From: Prevotellaceae bacterium
GTDB taxonomy: Bacteria > Bacteroidota > Bacteroidia > Bacteroidales > Bacteroidaceae
DNA length: 34,584 nucleotides
NCBI GenBank assembly: GCA_028723455.1
Contig: JAQYEW010000006.1
Location: 1-34,584 of the forward strand
Direction of reading: 5' to 3'
A program made the translations under genes and the position numbers. The notes below the pieces were generated by a model. It saw only the letters and a list, made by a program, of their open reading frames with translations, searched no databases and was not told where the DNA came from. Shown here piece by piece: positions 1 to 8,735 of this stretch (its first letter is position 1; each line of letters opens with the position of its first letter).

Positions 1-1
1 A

Positions 2-235
2 TTAGATTGGGGAATACGGGAAGTCCATGCCTGGATTCCTCGAACGTATCTCCTTAGTAAAATAAAGGAAAATTGCAAATTCTTCAATGGCAATCTTTCT
101 CAAGAAGCCGTCTTTCATCATAATACAAAGCTCTCTTCTTATTTTTGTTCTTCCACATGATTGATGAATTGGGAAGTCAACTTTTTCAGGGTAAGACAGT
201 ACATAGAAAGTTTGAGGATGTGCCAAAATAGGCAC
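2..235 (-). CDS. Hypothetical 77-aa ORF, doubtful
   Basis: This open frame begins at a GTG at 235 and stops at 2-4. The GTG lies inside a perfect hairpin (212-243), so a later ATG (residue 39 or 40) would be a more natural start and would leave a peptide of about 38 residues. I recognise no family. It lies beyond the immunity gene, in the AT-rich island where polymorphic-toxin loci often carry spare cassettes, so it could be a cassette remnant or simply a chance frame. I see no signal peptide or metal motif. Confidence 0.25.
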   Translation of the reverse strand: MPILAHPQTFYVLSYPEKVDFPIHQSCGRTKIRRELCIMMKDGFLRKIAIEEFAIFLYFTKEIRSRNPGMDFPYSPI

Positions 236-243
236 ATCCTCAA
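212..243. terminator. Perfect 13-bp inverted repeat, terminator-like
   Basis: TTGAGGATGTGCC (212-224) is followed by the 6-base loop AAAATA and an exact reverse complement (231-243). It lies 160 bases beyond the immunity gene stop (404-406), so it could end the RHS/immunity transcript. Neither side has a good T-run, so ordinary intrinsic termination is not certain. An RNA-processing stem or recombination-associated palindrome is possible. Confidence 0.45.
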
Positions 244-403
244 TAATAGCAGAACCTTTGCCAAATCATTCTATCATAATTTCACAAAGAAAATATTTGT
301 CATATTCTGATATTTCATGACACATGGGAAAAGCTTAAAACTCTATGGCAATTCATCGGTAATATAGTCCTCTATACCATAATAGAAGGTGACCTGTTAT
401 GTT

Positions 404-889
404 CTATTGCGGAAGTTTACAAAGCCATTTGCCATACTTTATTCGATCTACCACCCATGGTGCTGGAAACACACTGCCATAGTCACTGATTGACGAATAA
501 TCGCCTAAATTTTTCCCGATGTAATGTGAATCCACATCTCCTAAATGCCATATATACCAGCCGACTGGTGTATCATTAGGAAACCATTCATGATATGAGC
601 TAAAAATGATGGAATCGAAATGACCTACATTCTTACACTTCCCCACTTTCTGCCATAAGCCATCTTGAATCCCAAACTTAAGAACTGTATGTGAATAAAA
701 ATCGACCTCGTCTGCAACTATTTCTTCCATACTTGGTTCGCTATCTAATGGATACTTGGTCTTAAAGACTCGGATAGTGGAGCTGTTGAGTTGATAGATG
801 TCATTAGCGATATACTGAAAGTATCGTTTACAGTTATCGCCAATATTCACACAGAAAATATCTCCAATTTTTGTAACTATTCTTTTCAT
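404..889 (-). CDS. Probable immunity protein for the RHS toxin (Imm26-like)
   Basis: A 161-residue cytoplasmic protein with no signal peptide. It starts KRIVTKIGDIF and has aromatic-rich stretches (KRYFQYIAND, GWYIWHLGDVD). This resembles small Bacteroidetes proteins that follow RHS toxins; Imm26 is my best guess for the family, from memory. The gene begins 26 bases after the RHS stop, the usual position for a cognate immunity gene that neutralises the C-terminal nuclease in the producer and its kin. I chose the ATG at 889. A longer reading from 940 would overlap the RHS end and add residues unlike the family start. It is AT-rich like the RHS gene. The role is inferred from position; the family name is uncertain. 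Confidence 0.7.
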   Translation of the reverse strand: MKRIVTKIGDIFCVNIGDNCKRYFQYIANDIYQLNSSTIRVFKTKYPLDSEPSMEEIVADEVDFYSHTVLKFGIQDGLWQKVGKCKNVGHFDSIIFSSYHEWFPNDTPVGWYIWHLGDVDSHYIGKNLGDYSSISDYGSVFPAPWVVDRIKYGKWLCKLPQ

Positions 890-915
890 AATTGCTGTAA
901 AGGTAATACATTTAT

Positions 916-3900
916 TTATTTTATGCCAAATTTTTCCCACTTTTTTTGACTAATGGAGTTGATTTTATTGAACAATTGTCCTCCATTCTTCTGCAAACCA
1001 TATTTATTAATATAGTTTTGTTCCATTATATGAGCCTTACGACAGGTAAAATTGCCGGTTTCAGGGAGAATTACATAGTTTAATGTTGCTTTCTCGGTTC
1101 TAGAACGCAGATGCTCTTTGAATCGAATTTGTGGTTCTCTTTTTGTAATGCCGACGTACCGGATCTCTCTATTTTGATCTAAACCCATATAAACAGTATA
1201 TGTACCTTCTTGCTGCTCGGATTGAGATACTTCTGGTTTAGCTTGTTGTTTCTTAGCATTGCTTTTCTGTACTGCATTTTGGTTTAGGCCAGTACCGACT
1301 CCACTAATAGTTCCAATTGCAAGTCCTTGAGCTCCACTTTTAAGTCCTGCATTCATCACAGATTCAAAATCTGCATCTTTTCCATTAGCAGCTTCAAAAG
1401 TAGCACCTAATGCAAATCCTGATGCGGCATTGGTAAGAGCCTCCTTGATTGCCTCACGCAGAATATTATTTGTAATACCTTTCGTCAACTGGGACAGTGG
1501 CTTTGAAAGATAATTACCCAAACAGCCACCCAAATAAGATGTCATCACAGACATTAACAAGTCCGAACCTACCTGATTAGCATCAATCTTATCCCAACCA
1601 TTGTTGAAACCTTGGTTGACAACGCTATTACCTATGCCAATTACAGCACTACCTGCCAAAGGACCGCCATATAATGTAGCTTCTCCAGCCGCTGCACCGA
1701 CACCAAACAAAGATAGTCCATGCCAAAAATCTTTTACTTCGCCTGCCATCAGATTAGAACATACATTAATCGTACCTCCAACTAATGCAGCAATAAGGTC
1801 ATCGATACCAGCCCAATTTCCATCTGGATCTACATACTTCAGCGGATTGTTCAGACAATAACTGTATCTGTTGAAACTTTGAGTGTTATCTGGAGCCTGG
1901 ACGTAATTGTCAGGACTAAGGAAACGACCGACATATGGGCTATATAAACGACCATTCATGTTAATAAGATTAAACTCATTCAACATTTCATGTCCGCAAT
2001 ACCCTCTATGCAACTTTATGGTATTGGTTGTAGATAAACTTTGCTTCCCCCAAGCGTCATAATTTGCAGCGAAAACTTTATTTCCAAGGCTGTCTACGAT
2101 CGCCAAGTAACTACCTAAGTTGTCTGTCAAAGCAAGATAAGGAGTAAAAGCTCCATCTTTCTTGATGACGATTACATTGCCATCCAAATAATAGAACTCT
2201 CTTGTAACTCCAGATTCGATGATTTTCTCGTATACACCACCGAAAACAGTTGTTCTGACAGATACTCCATTTCTTGTAAATACAGAATAACATCTTTGTA
2301 AATCCGGGCCGTAAGTCAAATTCAAATTACACTTCGTCTCATCATCGGAAATGGACTGTACTTTTCCAATAGGATGGATAACAAAGGACAATGTGTTAGT
2401 TGGTAAAAATCCCTTATCATTATTGATTTCAACAACAGCATGTGGCTTGAAATTGTCATCATATTCGTAGTAACCAACATCTGACTTCGATGTTATATTT
2501 CCATTTTTAGCATAATCTATTCTCGTTGCCACGGAAACTGTACCGCTTTGATTTTTCTTTTTTGCTGCAACAAGTCTGTCCATATCGTCATATTCAAACA
2601 ATTCTGTCAGACATCCCTTTCTGGTACGAGAAAGCATATTGCCAGTCGTTGGATCGAATTCTTCGTCAAAATAATCAAGAATAGTAGAATCACGAATAAT
2701 TGAGACATTGCTTTCGAATCCGTCTTTGTCTCGAGTCATTGACGATGTTATCTTTCCAAGGAAAGATGCCTTTGTCGTTAATCCGTCACAACTTTCAAGA
2801 TTATATACTATTTTGCCATCAGCCTTCACTTTGTTCTTATATCCAAATTGCTCATATTCGTATTCAATTTTCAAGTCATTTGGATAGACAGCCTTGGAAA
2901 TCTGATTCAGATTGTTATATTCATAAGAATACACAAGAGGAGATTGCCCCTGAATATTTTTGGTCTCCTGTATTATACGGCCATATTTATCATGAACAAA
3001 TTCTACAGAGTTCGCTCCTGCCGTTTGTTTTACAAGACGCAATTTTTCTGTTCCTGAAGTGCCATATACATTGGTAACAACAAAATCTCCAATTTTTGTT
3101 GAAACAATACGTCCAAGGTCATCGAAAGTATTGATTGTTTCAATACCCCTTCCGTCAGTTTCCTTAATAACGGTTCCATCGGCAGCGTATGTATAAGTCA
3201 TTGTGCCAGCATCAGGATCAATCAGAGAAGTCTGATTTCCTGCTACATCGTAAGTCATCTCAACAGTCGCATTTTCCGAAGTAACCATCTTTGGCTTCCC
3301 ATTTGAGAAATAGATGTATTCTGCACTTCCTCCTATTGCATCATAGATAGAACTGATATTTCCCCAAGAATCAGTTGTCTTCTTTGTAATTCTTCCGTTA
3401 TCATTAATTATAACAGTATGATATCCATCTCCATCAGACTCATAGCTATAGGAAATCACCTTTCCTGTACTCAAAGAGTCACGTGTTATTCGTGCAAAAT
3501 CATCATAGCTGTAAAACTCCTGTATTGACAGCTTACCATACTTGTTAATAGTCTTTGTTACCTTTCCACCGACATTATAATAAGTTGTTTTACTTATAGC
3601 AATGTTTTTTGGACCTATACTATTTTGTTCCGTTTCATAACCTGCTTTATCATACCATGTTTTAACCCATGGCTGTGTTGATGAAAAGCCAGTTCCCTTC
3701 AAAAGACATCCTTCTGATTCCAAGACATAGTACTGTTTTCTTGACGAATAGTCATCCTCCCAATTATATGAGTATTGTTTTATACTTCCATCAGACAAAC
3801 ATGTAGTGAGAAGTTTTCCCCATCCATCATATGTGTTGAGAGTCGTAAGAATATTAGAAGGGTCTGTTTCATCACTTTCGGAAGTAACATTACCCCATAG

Positions 3901-6900
3901 GTCATAGACATAAGTATTAACCGCAGCTGCTGGAGTTTGATACTTCTTAGATATAAAACGCCCACTTGTATCATATACATTATATACAGTGATTGGTATT
4001 ACATCCTTACCCGAATTTACAGAAGAAAGAATATTGCCATATATGTCATAGGTATTAGTCTTGGTAAGTGCCAGTTCTGTACCACTATGGATAACTTCTG
4101 TTAGTACATTTCCTTTGGAGTCATAAGTGTATTTTGTGACAGATTCATATACATCTTCATCGTCTGGATGCTGTTGAGTTAACGTAACAATTGTAGGAAG
4201 CCAAACATTTCCTTCTTTTACGAATCCGTCATAAATGGTTTCTTTGTACATATTTGATCCATTAGTCATTACGATCTGATCTGTCACTACGCCTTTATCA
4301 AGGTCATAGTAAGTTTCTGTAATCACTTTATTTCCATCATAATCAGTTGCTTCTTTTTTCGACTCATAAGTAAAGTAATTATTACCGACCTTTTCTGATC
4401 TAGAAGTTGTTACGACAGTGGAGTTTTTCCCTCCAACAGTATAATTTGAAACCACTTGCTTTGGAGTCCAATAAGTGTCGTTCATTTCAGAAACAATGGT
4501 TGTCTGTTTCTCTCCCAAAGTAGTATTGTTTCTTGTCATGCTAGAGAAACCTAACATTCCACGTCCGTTAACATGAATTTTTAGATTTTCATAACTAAAC
4601 TGTACTCTCTGACTACCAAGACTTCCATTTTCTGTGGTAATATTCGATACAACACTAAGAGGCATAGAATACACATTGACAGGATAATTGTTGGCTGCAT
4701 TCTTTGTGTAAATCGACGGACGAGTTATATATTCATAGTTTATTTTCGTATTCCCTGCCATTCCGTCAGAGATTGCATAAACTTTACCAAGTCCGGCAGT
4801 TCCTGTTGTTAACTTATAGATATTAATTTGGTTATCAGAAAATGTTGTACTTGTTGAATTTAATGGGCTGCCATAATTAGCAACTTCAATCATGCCGTCG
4901 CCATCAAAGTCCCCAGTAAACAAGTTCCTTTGATAACAGTCATCTTCTCTGTTCTTTGAATAACTATTAACAAGTTTAAGCCCATTGCCAGTTGAATAGA
5001 ACCAATTTATTTTTGTCGAACGATACCTGTAATATTTTTTTTCATACCACGCTCCTTTTTTTTCAAAATCGGCGGTACATGTCATTACATCCGTTCTTCC
5101 GTCACCATCAAAATCTTCAGTTATAATAGTGAATTTGTCATCATCCTTTTTGGAATCTGTACGATCACAAATATCAAGATTAGATAACGTTGAAGGCTCG
5201 GAAAAAGTTCCATCACCATTATTAAATACTATCGACAACTGTCCGGTGCCAGGATAATATACAAAATCCATTAAACCATCACCATTAAAATCGCCTTGAG
5301 AAATTCTCCAAAAATCTTTTAATGACGTTCCTGTGAGAGAATTTGACTCGGTAAAAATTGCAGACAGGTTATTTCCTCCATTATTAAAATAAATTTTATA
5401 ACCTCCATTATACAAGATAATAATATCACATAATCCATCATTATTATAGTCTGCATTGAAAATCTTTTCTGGCCTAGAATTTAAGCTAAAAGTGAATTCT
5501 GATTCTGTAACAGGCTTTCCTATTGCAATGTTAGAGTATATCTTACCCCAATACTTCCCATTATAGTCGCTGTTCTCCACATAGCAGATTTCGTCTTTCC
5601 CATCAGCATTCAGATCAAAGGAAAAAGTTACAGGACTGTCAGATTTTGCTGATTTCAAGTTCTTTTTATAACGTATCACATTACCAGTGTTGCCAGCCTT
5701 CACGTCTTTGCCATATATCCAATAATATACGACATATGCATCTTCATCTCCCCAATTCTCATAGCACTGCAGTAATAAATCATTGATTCCATCTCCATCA
5801 ATGTCACTTGTTGAGAACCCAGTATATTGATTTGTCAAAGCAGAGATGCTTTTAAAATCACCTAAATACCACCTTCTCATTATTGAGCTATCGAATGACA
5901 CTTTTCCTGTAGTTATGTCTACCCTACTCGTAGAGATATAAGCATACATTCCTGATTGAAATCCGTTCTTACCCTCTACATAGCTTAATTGGACAATATC
6001 ACTGATTCCATCGCCTGTTAAATCTACAGAAAGGAAACTCTTAGAAGTAATAGGCTCATAACTAGTTGAAAAATCTGTTACAACATTTAGGGTTTGAGGT
6101 CTTATTGTCGGAGATACCAAATTGTTCCATGAAATAGTGGTAGGCACATATTTGTCTCCTTGACCATTTTCCACTACAACACTTGTCAGACGACAGAATT
6201 TACCATAGCTTTTGTCAGAAGAATCATCATATTTAAATGTGTATTTCCTGAATATCTGGTTGTTAGTTGTGGTGGTAATACATTCAATTCTTCTGTCTAT
6301 TTTACCACGTCTGTCTTCAATTGAGAAGCATTGTGGATTATTGCTTATTTTTTCATAGTCAAAAGAAATCCTACTTATTATTCCGCGTGATTTCAATTTA
6401 TTAGTTCCATATGTTATGCTAACAGGATACAGTTTGTAATCCAGTTTAGTATAAGAATATGTGATATAGTTGGATAATTTATCCTGTGCTTCCTCTATAT
6501 TCCACGAAGCAATACGAGCATTTCCTTTACTATTTGTATAACTAAGTCTAGAATTGTCGGTCTTTCCGTATATATAAACTGAGCCATCAGGAGTTTTTAC
6601 TTCAAACCATGTATTTGCTGACGAGTTGCTATATGCCCCATGGGAATACACAAGAGTATAAGGATCTCCTTCTACGGTATATATAGCACCCTCTTGTCCT
6701 TGTGTTCCAGACTTCAATATCAGTCTTTTACCGTCAAGGCAATAATTATCAGAAGACGTATAACTGATTCCTTTCTTTACGCCATCAGTGAATGGATTAT
6801 ATCCTGTTCTGGTTATGGCAGAAATACCCGAAACATCAAAACCATAGCCTAAAAGACCATAGCTGGAAGACTGACTGTTGTATGAAATTGCGATTTGCGG

Positions 6901-7224
6901 ATCGACACCACCTCCAGAAGGTATTTCTATCGGGATTTTGTAGGTCGCAGCACCCATGCCATTAACATCAAAAGAGCCTTTGACACTTCCTATAGAATAT
7001 TGAGAATTAGGATGTTTTCTTACTATTGGCTCTGGGTCGAAAGGTATAGTATCTTTTGGATCTATCGGATCAATTGGCTCTATTGGCCTAACAGGTTCAA
7101 GTTTGTCTTCTTTTACCTGAAGAGAAGGCTTTTCTTCAAGGATTTGCGCCTGTCCATTTATGGAAATTCCACAAAAGACTACTGTCAGTAAAGACTGTTT
7201 TAATAGGTGTAGTAATGTTTTCAT
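916..7224 (-). CDS. RHS-repeat/SpvB-like polymorphic toxin with GIY-YIG nuclease tip
   Basis: A 2102-residue secreted protein. Residues 1-27 form a signal peptide, and a Pro-rich linker follows at about 43-70. An SpvB-like start comes next (ISYNSQSSSYGLLGYGF, then SGISAITR). Seven FG-GAP/VCBS-type repeats of the DxDGDGxxD form occupy about 400-780, and YD repeats run from about 1050 to 1700. The RHS core (GRLYSPYVGRFLSPDNYVQ) ends in DPDGN near 1798. The variable tip has a Gly/Ala-rich hydrophobic stretch and then a GIY-YIG nuclease domain at about 2007-2102: YTVY at 2009-2012, YVGI at 2023-2026, Arg2034, Glu2068 and Asn2086. In this family the RHS shell encloses the C-terminal toxin, which cuts nucleic acid in a rival cell. 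The next gene is a probable immunity gene. No type IX tail is present here; the upstream small protein has one. The frame is intact throughout, so the protein is probably functional. Exact nuclease specificity is unknown. Confidence 0.93.
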   Translation of the reverse strand: MKTLLHLLKQSLLTVVFCGISINGQAQILEEKPSLQVKEDKLEPVRPIEPIDPIDPKDTIPFDPEPIVRKHPNSQYSIGSVKGSFDVNGMGAATYKIPIEIPSGGGVDPQIAISYNSQSSSYGLLGYGFDVSGISAITRTGYNPFTDGVKKGISYTSSDNYCLDGKRLILKSGTQGQEGAIYTVEGDPYTLVYSHGAYSNSSANTWFEVKTPDGSVYIYGKTDNSRLSYTNSKGNARIASWNIEEAQDKLSNYITYSYTKLDYKLYPVSITYGTNKLKSRGIISRISFDYEKISNNPQCFSIEDRRGKIDRRIECITTTTNNQIFRKYTFKYDDSSDKSYGKFCRLTSVVVENGQGDKYVPTTISWNNLVSPTIRPQTLNVVTDFSTSYEPITSKSFLSVDLTGDGISDIVQLSYVEGKNGFQSGMYAYISTSRVDITTGKVSFDSSIMRRWYLGDFKSISALTNQYTGFSTSDIDGDGINDLLLQCYENWGDEDAYVVYYWIYGKDVKAGNTGNVIRYKKNLKSAKSDSPVTFSFDLNADGKDEICYVENSDYNGKYWGKIYSNIAIGKPVTESEFTFSLNSRPEKIFNADYNNDGLCDIIILYNGGYKIYFNNGGNNLSAIFTESNSLTGTSLKDFWRISQGDFNGDGLMDFVYYPGTGQLSIVFNNGDGTFSEPSTLSNLDICDRTDSKKDDDKFTIITEDFDGDGRTDVMTCTADFEKKGAWYEKKYYRYRSTKINWFYSTGNGLKLVNSYSKNREDDCYQRNLFTGDFDGDGMIEVANYGSPLNSTSTTFSDNQINIYKLTTGTAGLGKVYAISDGMAGNTKINYEYITRPSIYTKNAANNYPVNVYSMPLSVVSNITTENGSLGSQRVQFSYENLKIHVNGRGMLGFSSMTRNNTTLGEKQTTIVSEMNDTYWTPKQVVSNYTVGGKNSTVVTTSRSEKVGNNYFTYESKKEATDYDGNKVITETYYDLDKGVVTDQIVMTNGSNMYKETIYDGFVKEGNVWLPTIVTLTQQHPDDEDVYESVTKYTYDSKGNVLTEVIHSGTELALTKTNTYDIYGNILSSVNSGKDVIPITVYNVYDTSGRFISKKYQTPAAAVNTYVYDLWGNVTSESDETDPSNILTTLNTYDGWGKLLTTCLSDGSIKQYSYNWEDDYSSRKQYYVLESEGCLLKGTGFSSTQPWVKTWYDKAGYETEQNSIGPKNIAISKTTYYNVGGKVTKTINKYGKLSIQEFYSYDDFARITRDSLSTGKVISYSYESDGDGYHTVIINDNGRITKKTTDSWGNISSIYDAIGGSAEYIYFSNGKPKMVTSENATVEMTYDVAGNQTSLIDPDAGTMTYTYAADGTVIKETDGRGIETINTFDDLGRIVSTKIGDFVVTNVYGTSGTEKLRLVKQTAGANSVEFVHDKYGRIIQETKNIQGQSPLVYSYEYNNLNQISKAVYPNDLKIEYEYEQFGYKNKVKADGKIVYNLESCDGLTTKASFLGKITSSMTRDKDGFESNVSIIRDSTILDYFDEEFDPTTGNMLSRTRKGCLTELFEYDDMDRLVAAKKKNQSGTVSVATRIDYAKNGNITSKSDVGYYEYDDNFKPHAVVEINNDKGFLPTNTLSFVIHPIGKVQSISDDETKCNLNLTYGPDLQRCYSVFTRNGVSVRTTVFGGVYEKIIESGVTREFYYLDGNVIVIKKDGAFTPYLALTDNLGSYLAIVDSLGNKVFAANYDAWGKQSLSTTNTIKLHRGYCGHEMLNEFNLINMNGRLYSPYVGRFLSPDNYVQAPDNTQSFNRYSYCLNNPLKYVDPDGNWAGIDDLIAALVGGTINVCSNLMAGEVKDFWHGLSLFGVGAAAGEATLYGGPLAGSAVIGIGNSVVNQGFNNGWDKIDANQVGSDLLMSVMTSYLGGCLGNYLSKPLSQLTKGITNNILREAIKEALTNAASGFALGATFEAANGKDADFESVMNAGLKSGAQGLAIGTISGVGTGLNQNAVQKSNAKKQQAKPEVSQSEQQEGTYTVYMGLDQNREIRYVGITKREPQIRFKEHLRSRTEKATLNYVILPETGNFTCRKAHIMEQNYINKYGLQKNGGQLFNKINSISQKKWEKFGIK

Positions 7225-7335
7225 TTAATAAAAAATTATTGTTCTACAAGCGTTAGCAATATGAACAAGGTATTTCTTAGACAAAATAAATGTAAGCATT
7301 AGGCTTGTTTCCTAAGATTACAAAAGATATTAATG

Positions 7336-7767
7336 CTATGATTTCTTAATAATCTTTATTGAACGATTCGAAATAGGTTTCTGTGGGTCTTGGAAAACCA
7401 GGAAATAGAGTCCATAGATTCCGTCTGGTGATTTCGATAAATCAATGTTTATATTGCCGTTAAGAAATGTTCTATTAAATACAGGAGCTCCATTACCAGC
7501 AACATTTATTACAAATAACTGTATCTTACATGAAACGGTTTGTCCAGATTTTCCTTCAAAAACATGGATTTTTAACGGTCCTTTTGTTGGACTTGGATAT
7601 ACCTTGATGGCAAATCTATCATCAAGATCTACCCTCATCGTATTTTGAGGTGAATACTGTTTGACAAGATTACCTCCTGCGTCGTACTCAATTCTAACTT
7701 GGCTTTGAGCATAAGACACAGATGTTGCTACAAGAGAGCAACAGAAGAGAAGTAGTTTTTTCTTCAT
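7336..7767 (-). CDS. Small secreted protein with one YD motif and a type IX-like C-terminal domain
   Basis: A 143-residue protein with a signal peptide (KKKLLLFCCSLVATSVSYAQ). It has a single YD-repeat-like motif (RIEYDAGGNLVKQY) and a C-terminal part resembling a type A Por/T9SS sorting domain: KVYPSPTKGPLKI, then GIYGLYFLVF, ending in IKIIKK. In Bacteroidetes such tails direct outer-membrane passage and surface attachment. I chose the ATG at 7767 because the signal peptide begins there; the ATG at 7821 would place 18 residues in front. It lies 111 bases upstream of the RHS gene, in the same orientation, and is probably cotranscribed. I infer a helper role in display or export of the RHS toxin. 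A bare remnant of an RHS gene is the alternative. Confidence 0.75.
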   Translation of the reverse strand: MKKKLLLFCCSLVATSVSYAQSQVRIEYDAGGNLVKQYSPQNTMRVDLDDRFAIKVYPSPTKGPLKIHVFEGKSGQTVSCKIQLFVINVAGNGAPVFNRTFLNGNINIDLSKSPDGIYGLYFLVFQDPQKPISNRSIKIIKKS

Positions 7768-7821
7768 TGTTATAATTGTTAAAAAATTAATATTGCTTGC
7801 TCCCCTAAAAAGCTCATGCAT

Positions 7822-8735
7822 ACATAAGGAAAATGCCTGAAGGACATCAACTTTAGTGATGTCACAGCAATTCTATGAGAGCAAAAACGTATTATTGTCA
7901 ATTGCGTTGATAAGGAATCTTTACAAATCCACACAAGCAACTATGCAAAAAAAAAGAAAATGGTTCACACAATAATTCTCACAACCCAGTAAAGCGACAA
8001 AACTATTTAAAGATCTTATTTTTGATGGGTAATTTACAGAATAAAGTGATATCGTATTGTCCTTACAAAGGATATGAAGCACAATGCTATAGGAAAATAC
8101 GGTATAGATATACCACTTCGTCAATCGGAGGTCGTGATAATCACCTTGTCGGTAAATATAGTAACTTGTCTACGCTATTACGTAAACCGTTTCTCTCTTA
8201 CTAACATTAGAAATTTCTCGTATTTCCGATTTCAAAAAAAGCACAGGGTTCTTCTTTCAAGAAAAAAGCAAAATGACACACGTCACAATGCGTTGCAAAT
8301 TTAGACATTTTATTTGATAATACATACTGATTCCAACAAGAATTTTCTCAAAAACTTTTTTATCTAAGTGAACCATAGCACAGGACAGGTTATTGAATGC
8401 ATCCTTAAAAGTCTTTGATTGCAAGGTGGACTATACAAATTCAAATGTAATGATGGTTAAAAATGTTAAATCTTCATGTTTTTTATCATTCACAGAATCC
8501 ATATCATCACTTTTCTATCGTTTATCGTGTAAAGTATTGTGTAATAATCAAATATAAATACCTCATTAAAGATGCTCTAAAGCATGTCAATAGAAAACCT
8601 TTTTTTCATAGTGTTATATCTTTTAGTTATTTGGTTTTGAGTTTTTTTGTTGCAAATATAAAAGGAAAGAAGTTAGTTCCCAAGTTTTCTCGTGTCTTTT
8701 ACGTACACGGAGCCTTGGGAACAGGGAAACAAACC
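7822..8735. other. AT-rich gene-free stretch at the island edge
   Basis: I see no convincing gene here. Short open frames on both strands lack family features and overlap one another. Poly-A and poly-T tracts are common and base composition is far more AT-rich than the core genes to the right. On the minus strand, TAGTTTTG (7998-8005) and TAAATTTG (8296-8303) fit the Bacteroidetes -7 pattern. Neither has a good -33 at the right distance, so I do not assign a promoter. The stretch probably contains the promoter of the minus-strand RHS operon and the junction of the island with core chromosome. Confidence 0.5.
8676..8722 (-). terminator. Nested hairpin downstream of trpS
   Basis: Outer arms GTTCCCAAG (8676-8684) and CTTGGGAAC (8714-8722) pair perfectly. 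Inside them CGTGT (8691-8695) pairs with ACACG (8705-8709). The structure starts 14 bases after the trpS stop on the minus strand, as expected for a transcript end. The following sequence is only moderately T-rich, so it may act as a 3' stabilising stem. Confidence 0.5.

Noticed and set aside
7921-8304. Three short overlapping frames in the AT-rich gap
   Set aside because: They overlap on both strands and lack signal peptides, motifs and promoters; typical of AT-rich noncoding DNA.
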